A stretch of 13,103 bases of DNA from Planctomycetota bacterium (lineage in GTDB: Bacteria > Planctomycetota > Planctomycetia > Pirellulales > Pirellulaceae). The stretch lies in the NCBI GenBank assembly GCA_019347795.1, contig JAHWKS010000044.1, positions 1 to 13,103 of the forward strand. The letters run 5' to 3'. This document shows, in pieces, positions 6,481 through 13,103 of the stretch. Made by a program: the position numbers and the translations under genes. How positions within the stretch are numbered: the first letter of the stretch is position 1; the number at the start of each line of letters is the position of its first letter. Below the pieces are notes generated by a model that saw only the letters and a list, made by a program, of their open reading frames with translations, was not told the DNA's origin and did not search any database.

Positions 6481-7191
6481 ATGCGTCAATTCATCCAGCG
6501 ATTCGACATGGCGGAGTCCGACGAGGTCTTGGGCCACCCGCCGCGGCCCGATTTCTCCGCCGATTGGCGGCAGCCGCAGGAGCGGACCAAGGTGGCGTTT
6601 TTCTATCGCGGTCCCGGCGAGGGAACGGACGCCGCCATTGCGGCGCTCTCGCGATCGCGTCCTGTGTTTCGGGCGGCGGTGAACGAGTGCCTCCGGGCCG
6701 GGTCGCTCGAATCGCCGATCGGCAACGGCCTGATTTCCATGTTCATTCTTCAGTACGCGGCGACGCGGCTGCTGCACTCCTGGGGCGTTGTGGAGGACGA
6801 GCGATTCGGACATTGGATGGGCGAGGCCGTGGCTGCCTGCGTCGGAGGCGATATGAGCGTCGGCGAGGCCATGGAATGTCTCTCCGCGCTTCCCCCGGAG
6901 GCCGGCGAGGCGGACGAAACGAGCAATGAGAACGTGGACGCGTGGGCTGCCCAGGGGGGCCGGCTGATCGTTGAGATCGGGCCGCCGCCGCGCACGCCGC
7001 AAGGACGGTTTCCCGATGTGAAGCCCGGGGCGCCGGTGCGCCTTCCCCTCTTCGGCGACCCCGCAACCGAGAAATCGAGGCACTGGCGGTGCGTGGCCGC
7101 GCTTTACGCTCACGGCGTGAAGATCGACTGGCCCGCCTTTTATGGCAACGCGCCGACAACGCGCTCAGGACCTCTCCTGCGATCGATCTGA
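6481..7191 (+). CDS. Degenerate stand-alone polyketide-synthase acyltransferase-like protein (predicted inactive)
   Basis: A 236-residue protein collinear with an acyltransferase (AT) domain and its post-AT linker. Matches: KVAFFYRGPGEG (37-48) for the family's VAFLFPGQGSQ; SRPVFRAAVNEC (59-70) for the SPVFRAALDEC helix; ILQYAATRLLHSWGV (89-103) for ALEYALAELWRSWGV; GHWMGEAVAACVGG (110-123) for GHSxGEYVAACVAG; LIVEIGPPP (162-170) for the late LEVGPG strand; and RHWRCVAALYAHGVKIDWPA (200-219) for the linker. The nucleophile Ser is Trp112. The middle AT subdomain, with the catalytic Arg and His, is essentially missing: about 50 residues join GHWMGE to VEIGP where about 170 are usual. The frame is intact and ATG 6481 has an AGGAGA site nine bases upstream, so it looks maintained rather than decaying. 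No ketosynthase, carrier protein or other PKS gene is nearby. Its role is unknown; binding or scaffolding is possible. It is convergent with the polyprenyl synthase, 14 bases apart. Confidence 0.7.
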   Translation: MRQFIQRFDMAESDEVLGHPPRPDFSADWRQPQERTKVAFFYRGPGEGTDAAIAALSRSRPVFRAAVNECLRAGSLESPIGNGLISMFILQYAATRLLHSWGVVEDERFGHWMGEAVAACVGGDMSVGEAMECLSALPPEAGEADETSNENVDAWAAQGGRLIVEIGPPPRTPQGRFPDVKPGAPVRLPLFGDPATEKSRHWRCVAALYAHGVKIDWPAFYGNAPTTRSGPLLRSI

Positions 7192-7205
7192 TCGCCGGCG
7201 CGAAG

Positions 7206-8210
7206 CTACAGCGAACGATGCACGACGAAATCCGTGAGTCGCCGCAGCGTCTCGACGGCGGGGCTCGGCGGCAAGAGGGTCAGGTCCTCTTGGGCGGCGG
7301 CGGCGAACTTCCGCGCCTGCTTGCGGCTGTAGGAAACCGCGTCGAAACGATCGAGCCACGGCGCCAGCAGATCTCGCTTATCGGCGGCGTCCCCCTCGAG
7401 GATCTCCAGCACCTGCGCCTTCTCGGCAGTCGTCGCCCGCTGCAGGATGTGAATCACGGGGAGCGTCGGCTTCTGCTTTTCCAGGTCCGTGCCGAGCGAT
7501 TTGCCGACCGTTCCCTCGTGCCCCACCACGTCGAGCAGGTCGTCGGCGATCTGGAAGGCGACCCCCAGGTTCCGGCCATAGCGGGCCATCGCCTCGACGG
7601 TGGACTCGCCGCCGCCGGCGTAGTGGGCGCCCAGCCGGCAGGCGCAGGCGCACAGCTCCGCGGTCTTGGCGTCGATGATCTCGAAGTATTCTCGCTCGGA
7701 AAGAGAGAAATCGCCGCGACTTCCTTTCTGACGCAGCTCTCCTTCGCAAACGATGTTCGTGGAGCGGCCGATGGTCCGGCAGGCATAGGTCGTCTCCAGC
7801 GTGCTGGCGAGGTAGAAGGCGTGGGTGAAGAGGAAGTCGCCCAAGAGCACGCTCGCCTCGTTGTCCCAGCGGCTGTTCACCGTGGCCAGCCGGCGGCGAG
7901 TGGCGGCTTCGTCCAGCACGTCATCGTGCACCAGCGTCGCCGTGTGAATCATCTCCACCACCGCCGAGAGGACGTAATGGCTGCGGTTCACTTCGCCGGT
8001 CGCGCGGGCGGCCAGCAACAGCAGCGCCGGCCGCAATCGCTTGCCCCCCAGCATCACGCCATACCTGACAAGTTCATCAACGTACGCGTAATCGCTGCGC
8101 ATTTCCTCGCGGAGGATTTGCTCCGATTGGGCGAGATCCTCGGCGATCGGGGCGTACAGCGCCCGGAGCGATTCCGCCAGGGCGGCATGGGCAATGACGT
8201 TGGTGGACAC
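7206..8210 (-). CDS. Long-chain trans-polyprenyl diphosphate synthase
   Basis: A 334-residue IspB/HepT-type prenyltransferase that condenses isopentenyl diphosphate units onto an allylic diphosphate, giving the side chain of menaquinone/ubiquinone or a related lipid. Motifs: GGKRLRP (55-61); first Asp-rich motif DDVLD (96-100) in HTATLVHDDVLDEAATRRR; second Asp-rich motif DDLLD (223-227) in FQIADDLLDVVG; GKSLGTDL and KQKPTLP (236-251). The residues four and five before the first Asp are Thr and Ala, small as in IspB, which favours a long product (C30 or longer) over geranyl- or farnesyl-size. The start is a GTG with an AAGGGA-like site. It lies 25 bases after the moaC stop on the same strand, so the two are probably co-transcribed although their pathways differ. 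Exact chain length is not readable from the sequence. Confidence 0.9.
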   Translation of the reverse strand: MSTNVIAHAALAESLRALYAPIAEDLAQSEQILREEMRSDYAYVDELVRYGVMLGGKRLRPALLLLAARATGEVNRSHYVLSAVVEMIHTATLVHDDVLDEAATRRRLATVNSRWDNEASVLLGDFLFTHAFYLASTLETTYACRTIGRSTNIVCEGELRQKGSRGDFSLSEREYFEIIDAKTAELCACACRLGAHYAGGGESTVEAMARYGRNLGVAFQIADDLLDVVGHEGTVGKSLGTDLEKQKPTLPVIHILQRATTAEKAQVLEILEGDAADKRDLLAPWLDRFDAVSYSRKQARKFAAAAQEDLTLLPPSPAVETLRRLTDFVVHRSL

Positions 8211-8235
8211 CCGGGTTTCCCTTTCGTCGGCGTGG

Positions 8236-8715
8236 TCAGTCGCCGGAGCGCGTAAAATGGCCGCTGCGTCCGCCCGCCTTCTCCAGCAGCCGGATGCTCT
8301 CGATGGTCATCTCGCGATCAACCGCTTTGCACATGTCGTAGATTGTCAGCGCGGCGACGCCGGCGGCAGTGAGGGCCTCCATCTCGACTCCCGTCCTGGC
8401 AGAAACGCGGGCGACGGTTTCAATCGCCACGACGCCGGCCTCGGGGAAGCCGAAGCTCACCGTGACGGAGTCCAGCGGCAGCGGGTGGCACAGCGGGATT
8501 AACTCCGAGGTGCGCTTGGCGCCCATGATCGCCGCCAGTCGGGCCACCTCCAGCACGTCCCCCTTGGCGAGCTTGCGATCGCGAATGAGCTCGAGGGTCG
8601 TCTCCGCCATGCGGACCCGCGCCTCGGCCCGGGCCATCCGGGCGGTGACGGGTTTCTCCCCCACGTCCACCATCCGGCTGGCGCCTTGCTCGTCGAAATG
8701 CGTCAGCTCGCTCAT
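8236..8715 (-). CDS. moaC: MoaC, cyclic pyranopterin monophosphate synthase
   Basis: A 159-residue protein, the normal MoaC length. It converts the 3',8-cyclo-GTP product of MoaA into cyclic pyranopterin monophosphate in molybdenum cofactor synthesis. Motifs: [18 protein letters not shown] at the N-terminus, [18 protein letters not shown] (67-84), [20 protein letters not shown] (109-128) and CKAVDREM. The E. coli catalytic residues Lys51, Asp128 and Lys131 correspond to Lys51, Asp127 and Lys130 here, so the enzyme should be active. I chose ATG 8715 because GGGGAGGT lies seven bases upstream and it gives the family's length; an upstream frame to 8769 has no support. No other moa/mog gene is in the window. 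A TAGAAT hexamer at 8773-8768 could be its -10 box, but the -35 is poor. Confidence 0.95.
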   Translation of the reverse strand: MSELTHFDEQGASRMVDVGEKPVTARMARAEARVRMAETTLELIRDRKLAKGDVLEVARLAAIMGAKRTSELIPLCHPLPLDSVTVSFGFPEAGVVAIETVARVSARTGVEMEALTAAGVAALTIYDMCKAVDREMTIESIRLLEKAGGRSGHFTRSGD

Positions 8716-8852
8716 CGCATGCACCTCCCCTCTCGGCGCGAAACCAAGTCCGATTCCTAACCGGCCCATTCTAAGAGGCCGGCACGGTTTGCGCCGAGCG
8801 GCGGCTTATTAACCGCAACCGGCGGCGGGTCGATAACCGCTGGCGGCGCCAA

Positions 8853-8880
8853 TAAAAAACGCCCGGCGGGGGGCCGGGCG
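8853..8880 (-). terminator. Rho-independent terminator of the DUF3467 gene
   Basis: On the minus strand CGCCCGGC and GCCGGGCG (8880-8873 and 8867-8860) form a perfect 8-bp GC stem with a five-C loop, followed by a run of six Ts (8859-8854). It begins 25 bases after the DUF3467 stop and separates that gene from moaC. A perfect 12-bp palindrome CCGCTGCAGCGG (8891-8902) lies between the stop and the terminator. Confidence 0.85.
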
Positions 8881-8904
8881 CTAACTCATTCCGCTGCAGC
8901 GGGG

Positions 8905-9267
8905 TTACTGTTGTTGTTGCTGAATCTTGAGCCGCTTGTTGATGTCGGTCTCCAGCACGCCGAACACCGCTTCGTGACGCTGCACCGACATCGACAGCGC
9001 GTGCAGCAGCCGTTTGGCGGTGAAGTAGTTCAGAATAATTCGCTGCTTGATGGAAATCGGCTCGCGGGGGACCCCGATCGGCTGCGGATTCAGGCCGAAG
9101 TCGATAATCAACTCCTCGGGGGAGCCGGTGACGCGGCAAAAGTTCGCGTATAAGGCAATTGCGTCGGCGTCCTTCACCTGAATCTGCTGGGGCTGCTGCG
9201 CTTGCTGCTGCCCGGCGGGAGGGGGGGCCTGCTCCGCGCCTTGGGGATCCGTTTTTTCTTCAGCCAT
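8905..9267 (-). CDS. DUF3467 family protein
   Basis: A 120-residue cytoplasmic protein with no signal peptide or membrane segment. The central part (32-110) fits DUF3467: DADAIALYANFCRVTGSPEE, LIIDFGLNPQPIG and IILNYFTAKRLLHALSMSVQ. DUF3467 proteins are widespread in planctomycetes and some archaea and have no established function. The domain is flanked by low-complexity Gln runs (AGQQQAQQPQQIQ at 19-31 and QQQQQ at the very C-terminus). ATG 9267 has an AGGGAGAG site at normal spacing. The gene has a candidate promoter upstream and a clear terminator downstream, so it is its own transcription unit. Confidence 0.8.
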   Translation of the reverse strand: MAEEKTDPQGAEQAPPPAGQQQAQQPQQIQVKDADAIALYANFCRVTGSPEELIIDFGLNPQPIGVPREPISIKQRIILNYFTAKRLLHALSMSVQRHEAVFGVLETDINKRLKIQQQQQ

Positions 9268-9342
9268 GAGTCGTCTCTCCCTGTGAGTAGTTTCGATTTA
9301 CCAAAACGCGCCAGTTACGATCGCGGAGCGAGTCGTCGGTTT

Positions 9343-9370
9343 ACTCTACCACTTCTCCGCGCCTTTCCAA
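9343..9370 (-). promoter_or_regulatory. Candidate sigma-70-type promoter of the DUF3467 gene
   Basis: On the minus strand TTGGAA (9370-9365) and TAGAGT (9348-9343) are 16 bases apart, 75 bases before the start codon. Each hexamer matches four of six consensus bases (TTGACA/TATAAT). It is the best pair seen in this spacer, but it is weak. Confidence 0.3.
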
Positions 9371-9516
9371 ACGGGCTGCAACGGGCTGGGGGCTTTCAAA
9401 CAAGGCGAATTGCTGCCTTGGGGCTCGTGCAATCGTTATATCCGCGCCCAAAAACCTTCCTCTCGCAGGCCTCCCATTCCTCCTAGCGTCTCAGCAAGAC
9501 CGCGTACAATTACCCG

Positions 9517-11016
9517 TCATGCCGCCAGGTCAACGTGTCGAAAGTGGGGACGTTGCCGGCGGGAAAACCAACCTTCCCCCAGCACGCTCACCGCAACACG
9601 ATCCTCCAGGTTGGGCCGGACAACCGTGAGAAGCAAAAGCGGCAAATACCATGCCATGTACAGCCCGCCGCCGTAGCCGTGCCAGAACTGCACCGCCGCC
9701 ATAATCGCCGCCGAGCAACTGAGCAAGGTTCCCAAGTTCTTCTGGGCCGGCCATAACGCCATTCCCAGCGCCAACGTCACGAACGCCGCCATCACGGTGA
9801 TGCGATACCAGGAGTCCCACCCCAGTCCCCACACACCGTCGAGGTTCTCCATCTGGGGCGGCCAAAGTCCGAACATCCACCGCAGTTGCTCCCCATAGGC
9901 GGCTGCGTCGGCCGAGACAAACACCAGCGACAGCGCCACCAAGGCCAGCGTCGCCGCCGCCCCCGCGGCGAATCGCAGGACTCCGCGACGCCAGTAGAAG
10001 TTCGACCACAACGGCAGCAGGAAGAGCGGGTAGTAGCTGACGCCGACGGCCAGGCCGATCAGCGCTCCCGCCCACACCGGCCGGCGATAGCAGACCACGG
10101 CCCAAATCAGCAGTGCCGCGGGCAAAACGTGGGGGACCCGGCCCGTCATCTGCGCGGTGTACGGGAGCATCAGGTACAACACGGCCGCCCCGATGCCCAT
10201 TTTGAGATTGTTGAAGTGCCAATGCCCGATCAGCACCATTCCCAGCACGACTGCCAGATGCGAAAGGATGGCCACGGCCTTCGCCGCGATCGCATAAATG
10301 CTGATCCGCTGCTCGGCGACCGAGGGGGTGCGGACTTTGCTCAGCGTCATCGTCGAGATATTCGGCAGCAAATAGACGATCGAGAGGCCGGGCCCGTACT
10401 CCGGTCGCAGCTCCGGATTATCCACCGCCCGGCGATGGATCAATTGGTCCGCCGCCCGCGGGCCCTCCAGATCCTCCAGCGTGGCCCGGCTGGTGATCAC
10501 GTTCGCCATCAAGAACACGAAGAGCGCGCAGCCGATGAACGTTAGTCCGCCGATCGTGAGGTTCGGCTCCAAGAGCGGCCGCCGCACCATCGTCGGGTCC
10601 AACAGCAGCCGGATCAAAACCAGGCCGGTGGCGCCGAAGAGCCACAGGAAGCCAAGTTTCTCCAGGGTGCGTCCTTCCTGAAATTCCGGCGCCGCCGCCG
10701 CATCGGCCGCCCCGTTTGCGGCAGCGGCGGGCTTGTCTTCCTCAAGCATGGCCACGGCAACGCCGTCCGGCGCCGCAGCGGACGGCGGTTCCACAGGCGC
10801 CGCCTCATCTCCGTTGAGCTGCGCCGTGACCTGCATCTCCCGGCCCGACTCGACGAGCAACAACCCCGGGGCCAGCAGGATGAGCATCACCAGGTCCAGA
10901 TTCCGCATGCTCCAAAACCGGCCGAACTTGAAGAACAGCCCGATCATGAGGAGCGACGAAAGGTAAACCCATGTTGTGGGATAAACCCTCACGTATTGGA
11001 AGAGGATTTCGCTCAT
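9517..11016 (-). CDS. Polytopic membrane protein, possibly a GT-C-type glycosyltransferase
   Basis: A 499-residue integral membrane protein with roughly 11-12 hydrophobic segments (about 14-30, 39-54, 121-138, 155-173, 240-264, 273-288, 296-310, 314-339, 348-368, 405-422, 430-445, 452-467). Between segments 2 and 3 lies an Ala/Pro/Glu-rich, probably disordered insertion (about 66-115). The core (LIGHWHFNNLKMGIGAAVLY, then LPYTAQMTGRVPHVLPAALL, then VGVSYYPLFLLPLW) resembles the layout of polyprenol-linked mannosyltransferase-like GT87 proteins, but I see no decisive catalytic motif and make no firm assignment. ATG 11016 is the first Met and lacks a strong Shine-Dalgarno. A TTGCAA-N16-TATCCT pair (11145-11118) may be its promoter. 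It is divergent from the sulfatase gene. If it is a glycosyltransferase it would use lipid-linked sugar in the envelope. Confidence 0.65.
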   Translation of the reverse strand: MSEILFQYVRVYPTTWVYLSSLLMIGLFFKFGRFWSMRNLDLVMLILLAPGLLLVESGREMQVTAQLNGDEAAPVEPPSAAAPDGVAVAMLEEDKPAAAANGAADAAAAPEFQEGRTLEKLGFLWLFGATGLVLIRLLLDPTMVRRPLLEPNLTIGGLTFIGCALFVFLMANVITSRATLEDLEGPRAADQLIHRRAVDNPELRPEYGPGLSIVYLLPNISTMTLSKVRTPSVAEQRISIYAIAAKAVAILSHLAVVLGMVLIGHWHFNNLKMGIGAAVLYLMLPYTAQMTGRVPHVLPAALLIWAVVCYRRPVWAGALIGLAVGVSYYPLFLLPLWSNFYWRRGVLRFAAGAAATLALVALSLVFVSADAAAYGEQLRWMFGLWPPQMENLDGVWGLGWDSWYRITVMAAFVTLALGMALWPAQKNLGTLLSCSAAIMAAVQFWHGYGGGLYMAWYLPLLLLTVVRPNLEDRVAVSVLGEGWFSRRQRPHFRHVDLAA

Positions 11017-11243
11017 GCTTCAGCAGACGAGGCCCGGTTGTCATCCTGTCCTGGGACCGCACAGCCGCCCCCTATCACGGGGCGCCGCCGTACGTCTCGA
11101 CAGAAAACCAATCTATTAGGATAAGGTTACAGTCCGAATTTGCAACACCTGCATTACGGAGTTACGGAGCGAGCCGGAGCGACGGGCTGATGAGCGCGTT
11201 ACCACGTGCGGCAAGGTTTTAATGGCGATCGACCGCCGTGATG

Positions 11244-11293
11244 GTCGCCTTTCGCTCTGCGAAACGGCGTTCTTTCGCAGAGCGAAAGACGAC
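11244..11293. other. Long near-perfect hairpin upstream of the sulfatase gene
   Basis: CTTTCGCTCTGCGAAA (11249-11264) pairs perfectly with TTTCGCAGAGCGAAAG (11273-11288) around an eight-base loop. After one C/A mismatch, GTCG (11244-11247) pairs with CGAC (11290-11293), giving 20 of 21 pairs. No U-run follows on either strand. It ends 13 bases before the candidate -35 box of the sulfatase gene, so it may be a regulatory cruciform, a factor-binding dyad, or a remnant of a small mobile element. Confidence 0.65.
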
Positions 11294-11305
11294 AGTCCGA
11301 CACGC

Positions 11306-11333
11306 TTGCAATGTCGCCGCGGCTGATTATCTT
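11306..11333 (+). promoter_or_regulatory. Candidate promoter of the sulfatase gene
   Basis: TTGCAA (11306-11311), 16 bases, then TATCTT (11328-11333), 49 bases before the start codon. Each hexamer matches consensus at four of six positions. The same TTGCAA-N16-TATCNT layout occurs on the minus strand (11145-11118) in front of the divergent membrane protein gene. Confidence 0.25.
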
Positions 11334-11382
11334 GCACTTGGCCGTCGAAACCAAAAATAGCTCACGCAAACCGGAGCCGACG

Positions 11383-12924
11383 ATGATTCGCTATCGCTTC
11401 TCTTTTGTGATCGCTGCGATCGCCATGCTCGCCGCGACTGCCGGGTGGGACGGAGCGCCGGCCGCGGGGACTGCGGAGCGGCCGAATATTTTGCTGGCGA
11501 TCTCGGACGATCAATCCTTCGCCCATACGTCGGCGACGGGATATGCGGCGGTCCAGACGCCCAATTTCGACCGCGTCGCCCGCAGCGGCGTGCTGGTGAG
11601 GAATGCCGTCTGCGGCTCCCCGGGATGCAGCCCCTCGCGGGCGTCGCTGCTCACCGGGCGGCATCCCTGGCAACTGGAGCATGCGGGAACGCACGCCAGC
11701 TCGTTCTCGGCGAAGTACAAGGTCTATCCCGATCTGCTGGAGGTGGCGGGTTACTTCGTCGGCTATACCGGCAAAGGCTGGGGACCGGGTAATTGGAAAG
11801 AAGGGGGCCGGGAGCGGAATCCCGCCGGTCCGGCCTTCAATCAGCACAAGCTCGAAGACAAGCCGGCCGGCGGCGTCAACAGCAACGACTACGCGGCCAA
11901 CTTCGCCGCCTTTCTCGAGCAGCGTCCCGATGGCAAGCCGTTCTGCTTCTGGTACGGCGCGTCCGAGCCGCATCGCGGCTTCGAGAAAGGGAGCGGGCTG
12001 GAGCAAGGAAAGGAGCTGTCCGACGCGGAGGTCCCGCCGTTTCTGCCCGACGCCCCCGAGGTGCGCAGCGATCTGCTCGACTACTGCGTCGAGATCGAGC
12101 ACTTCGACGCGCACCTGGGCCGGATGCTCGACCTGCTGGAGCAGAAGGGAGAACTGGAGAACACGCTGGTGGTGGTCACCGCCGACAACGGCATGGCGTT
12201 TCCCGCGGCCAAGGCGAACTGCTGGGAGTACGGCATTCACGTCCCCATGGCGATCTCCTGGCCCGCACGGGCGCCGGGCGGCCGGGCGATCGAGGATCTG
12301 GTGGGCTTCGTCGATCTGGCACCGACGTTCCTCGAGGCAGCGGGCCTCGATGCTCCCGCGTCGATGGCGGGGCGAAGTCTCCTGAACATCCTCGCCAGCG
12401 ACAAGGAGGACCAGGTTGACCCCTTGCGCGACGCGGCCTTCAGCGGACGCGAGCGGCACTCATCCTCCCGGTACGACAACCTCGCCTATCCGCAGCGGGC
12501 GATGCGCTCGCACGATTATCTCTACATCCGCAACTTCCGCCCCGAGCGCTGGCCCGCCGGGGCGCCGCAGAAATATGAAGCGGACGGCCGCCTCGGTCCG
12601 ATGCACGGCGCGTATCACGACATCGACGCCTGTCCCACGCTCACGTTCCTGATCGAGCATCGCGACCAGCCGGGCGTGAGCCGCTTCTTCCACAACGCCG
12701 TGGACAAGCGGCCGGCCGAAGAGCTGTACGACATCCGCCGCGACCCCGGCTGCATGACCAACCTGATCGACGACCCCAAGCACGCCGAAGCGGCCCGCAC
12801 GCACCGCGAGCGGCTCGAAGCAACCCTCCGCCAGACTGAAGACCCCCGCATCCTCGACGGTGGCGACGTTTTCGAGACCTACCGCCGCTACAGCCCCATC
12901 CGCAAGTTCCCGCCGCCGCAGTGA
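11383..12924 (+). CDS. Exported type I sulfatase (formylglycine-dependent), heparan N-sulfatase-like
   Basis: A 513-residue sulfatase of alkaline-phosphatase fold that hydrolyses sulfate esters or sulfamates. Residues 1-28 are a signal peptide (IRYRFSF, then VIAAIAMLAATAG). RPNILLAISDDQS (33-45) carries the metal-binding Asp42-Asp43. CSPSR at 82-86, in GCSPSRASLLTGRHP, is the classical C-x-P-S-R site whose Cys82 is converted to formylglycine; the neighbourhood fits the full sulfatase signature. EPHRGF (195-200) and VVTADNGM (264-271) supply further active-site and metal residues. The HPWQLEHAGTHASSFSAKYK arrangement and the YTGKGWGP segment recall S1_8/N-sulfoglucosamine-type enzymes, but the substrate is not proven. 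I chose ATG 11383 because GGAG lies six bases upstream and it begins the signal peptide. No sulfatase-maturing enzyme is in the window. Planctomycetes commonly use such enzymes on sulfated polysaccharides. Confidence 0.92.
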   Translation: MIRYRFSFVIAAIAMLAATAGWDGAPAAGTAERPNILLAISDDQSFAHTSATGYAAVQTPNFDRVARSGVLVRNAVCGSPGCSPSRASLLTGRHPWQLEHAGTHASSFSAKYKVYPDLLEVAGYFVGYTGKGWGPGNWKEGGRERNPAGPAFNQHKLEDKPAGGVNSNDYAANFAAFLEQRPDGKPFCFWYGASEPHRGFEKGSGLEQGKELSDAEVPPFLPDAPEVRSDLLDYCVEIEHFDAHLGRMLDLLEQKGELENTLVVVTADNGMAFPAAKANCWEYGIHVPMAISWPARAPGGRAIEDLVGFVDLAPTFLEAAGLDAPASMAGRSLLNILASDKEDQVDPLRDAAFSGRERHSSSRYDNLAYPQRAMRSHDYLYIRNFRPERWPAGAPQKYEADGRLGPMHGAYHDIDACPTLTFLIEHRDQPGVSRFFHNAVDKRPAEELYDIRRDPGCMTNLIDDPKHAEAARTHRERLEATLRQTEDPRILDGGDVFETYRRYSPIRKFPPPQ

Positions 12925-12935
12925 TGCGGCGACGA

Positions 12936-13103
12936 GGGGTGGCGGCGGAGCGCAGCGACGCCCCAGCAGATGATGGAGTGTTGGAGTAATGGAGTAATGG
13001 GATGCGACGAAGAATCATGGCAGACGTAATCGTCGATTCCTCCACCGCCCCATCACTCCATCACTCCATCACTCCATCACTCCATCACTCCATCACTCCA
13101 TCA
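12936..13103. repeat. Interspersed repeat, copy 2, cut by the window edge
   Basis: This begins 11 bases after the sulfatase stop, in the opposite orientation to copy 1. The left arm reads GGGGTGGCGGCGGAGCGC, AGCGACGCCCCAGC and degenerate GGAGTNNT units (12974-12999). A core (about 13000-13049) follows, containing CGAAGAATCATGG and CGTCGATTCCT. GAATC...GATTC and GACG-TAAT-CGTC in the core can form a hairpin. The right arm is an array of identical CATCACTC units from 13051, still running at the edge. Confidence 0.85.
13051..13103. repeat. Perfect 8-bp tandem repeat array
   Basis: CATCACTC repeated six times without error plus a partial seventh unit, continuing past the window. It forms the right arm of repeat copy 2. 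The matching arm of copy 1 (4689-4720) has three perfect units plus one variant (CGATACTC). Confidence 0.9.

Larger units (their letters stand above)
11017..11382. other. 366-bp divergent intergenic region with repeated signals
   Basis: This lies between the membrane protein (-) and sulfatase (+) genes. It carries a repeated ACAGTCCGA (11129-11137 and 11292-11300), each followed by TTGCAA (11140-11145 and 11306-11311), a tandem TTACGGAG pair (11154-11169), and a long hairpin (11244-11293). Short open frames here show no protein character. Confidence 0.55.

Noticed and set aside
7089..8255. 388-residue open frame on the plus strand
   Set aside because: It is antisense to the polyprenyl synthase, which carries all family motifs. 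The frame is open only because of high GC codon usage, and its translation is Arg/Gly-rich with no domain character.
9401..9420. CAAGGC/GCCTTG hairpin as terminator of the membrane protein gene
   Set aside because: Only six pairs with an eight-base loop and a short broken T-run about 100 bases after the stop; too weak to call.
11362..12459. 365-residue minus-strand open frame
   Set aside because: Antisense shadow of the sulfatase gene; no ribosome-binding site, composition typical of a complementary frame.
12641..13045. 134-residue minus-strand open frame
   Set aside because: It starts inside repeat copy 2 (HYSNTP-type peptide) and continues as an antisense frame of the sulfatase.
13051..13103. 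Possible CRISPR array
   Set aside because: Units are 8 bp with no spacers; this is a simple tandem repeat arm of a larger element.

Overview
The window looks like a chromosomal piece of a planctomycete, probably in or near the Pirellulales. This is inferred from gene content: a secreted formylglycine-type sulfatase, a signal-peptide-bearing SMP-30-like beta-propeller protein, a DUF3467 protein, long intergenic spacers and interspersed GC-rich repeats. No rRNA or marker gene is present to prove it.

By eye the window has two parts. Positions 1 to about 3617 are visibly less GC-rich and hold regulatory or unassigned genes: an open frame running off the left edge (-), a LysR-type regulator (-), a sigma-70-like protein (+), a small basic/acidic protein whose stop codon interlocks with the sigma-like gene (-), and a small membrane-anchored coiled-coil protein (+) followed by a strong terminator. 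This part looks accessory. From 3618 onward the DNA is markedly GC-rich and looks like core genome.

The GC-rich part runs in this order: an SMP-30/gluconolactonase-like exported protein (-); an interspersed repeat of about 200 bp; a WcaJ-type undecaprenyl-phosphate sugar phosphotransferase (+), which starts exopolysaccharide repeat units on the lipid carrier; a composite palindromic REP-like element; a short protein that is clearly a degenerate polyketide-synthase acyltransferase domain whose catalytic serine is a tryptophan (+); a moaC-polyprenyl diphosphate synthase pair (-), covering molybdopterin and isoprenoid quinone or carrier-lipid precursors; a DUF3467 protein with its own terminator (-); a polytopic membrane protein, possibly a GT-C-type glycosyltransferase (-); and, divergent from it, a sulfatase (+) followed by a second copy of the interspersed repeat that runs off the right edge.

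Most genes are single transcription units with their own signals. The only clear operon is moaC followed by the polyprenyl synthase (25-base gap). The observations most worth a second look are the acyltransferase-like pseudoenzyme, the two inverted copies of a structured repeat with octamer-array arms, and a CTT-TAG junction at the end of the LysR gene that would join it in the +1 frame to the open frame leaving the window. I did not find a recognisable defence system, CRISPR array, transposase or tRNA.
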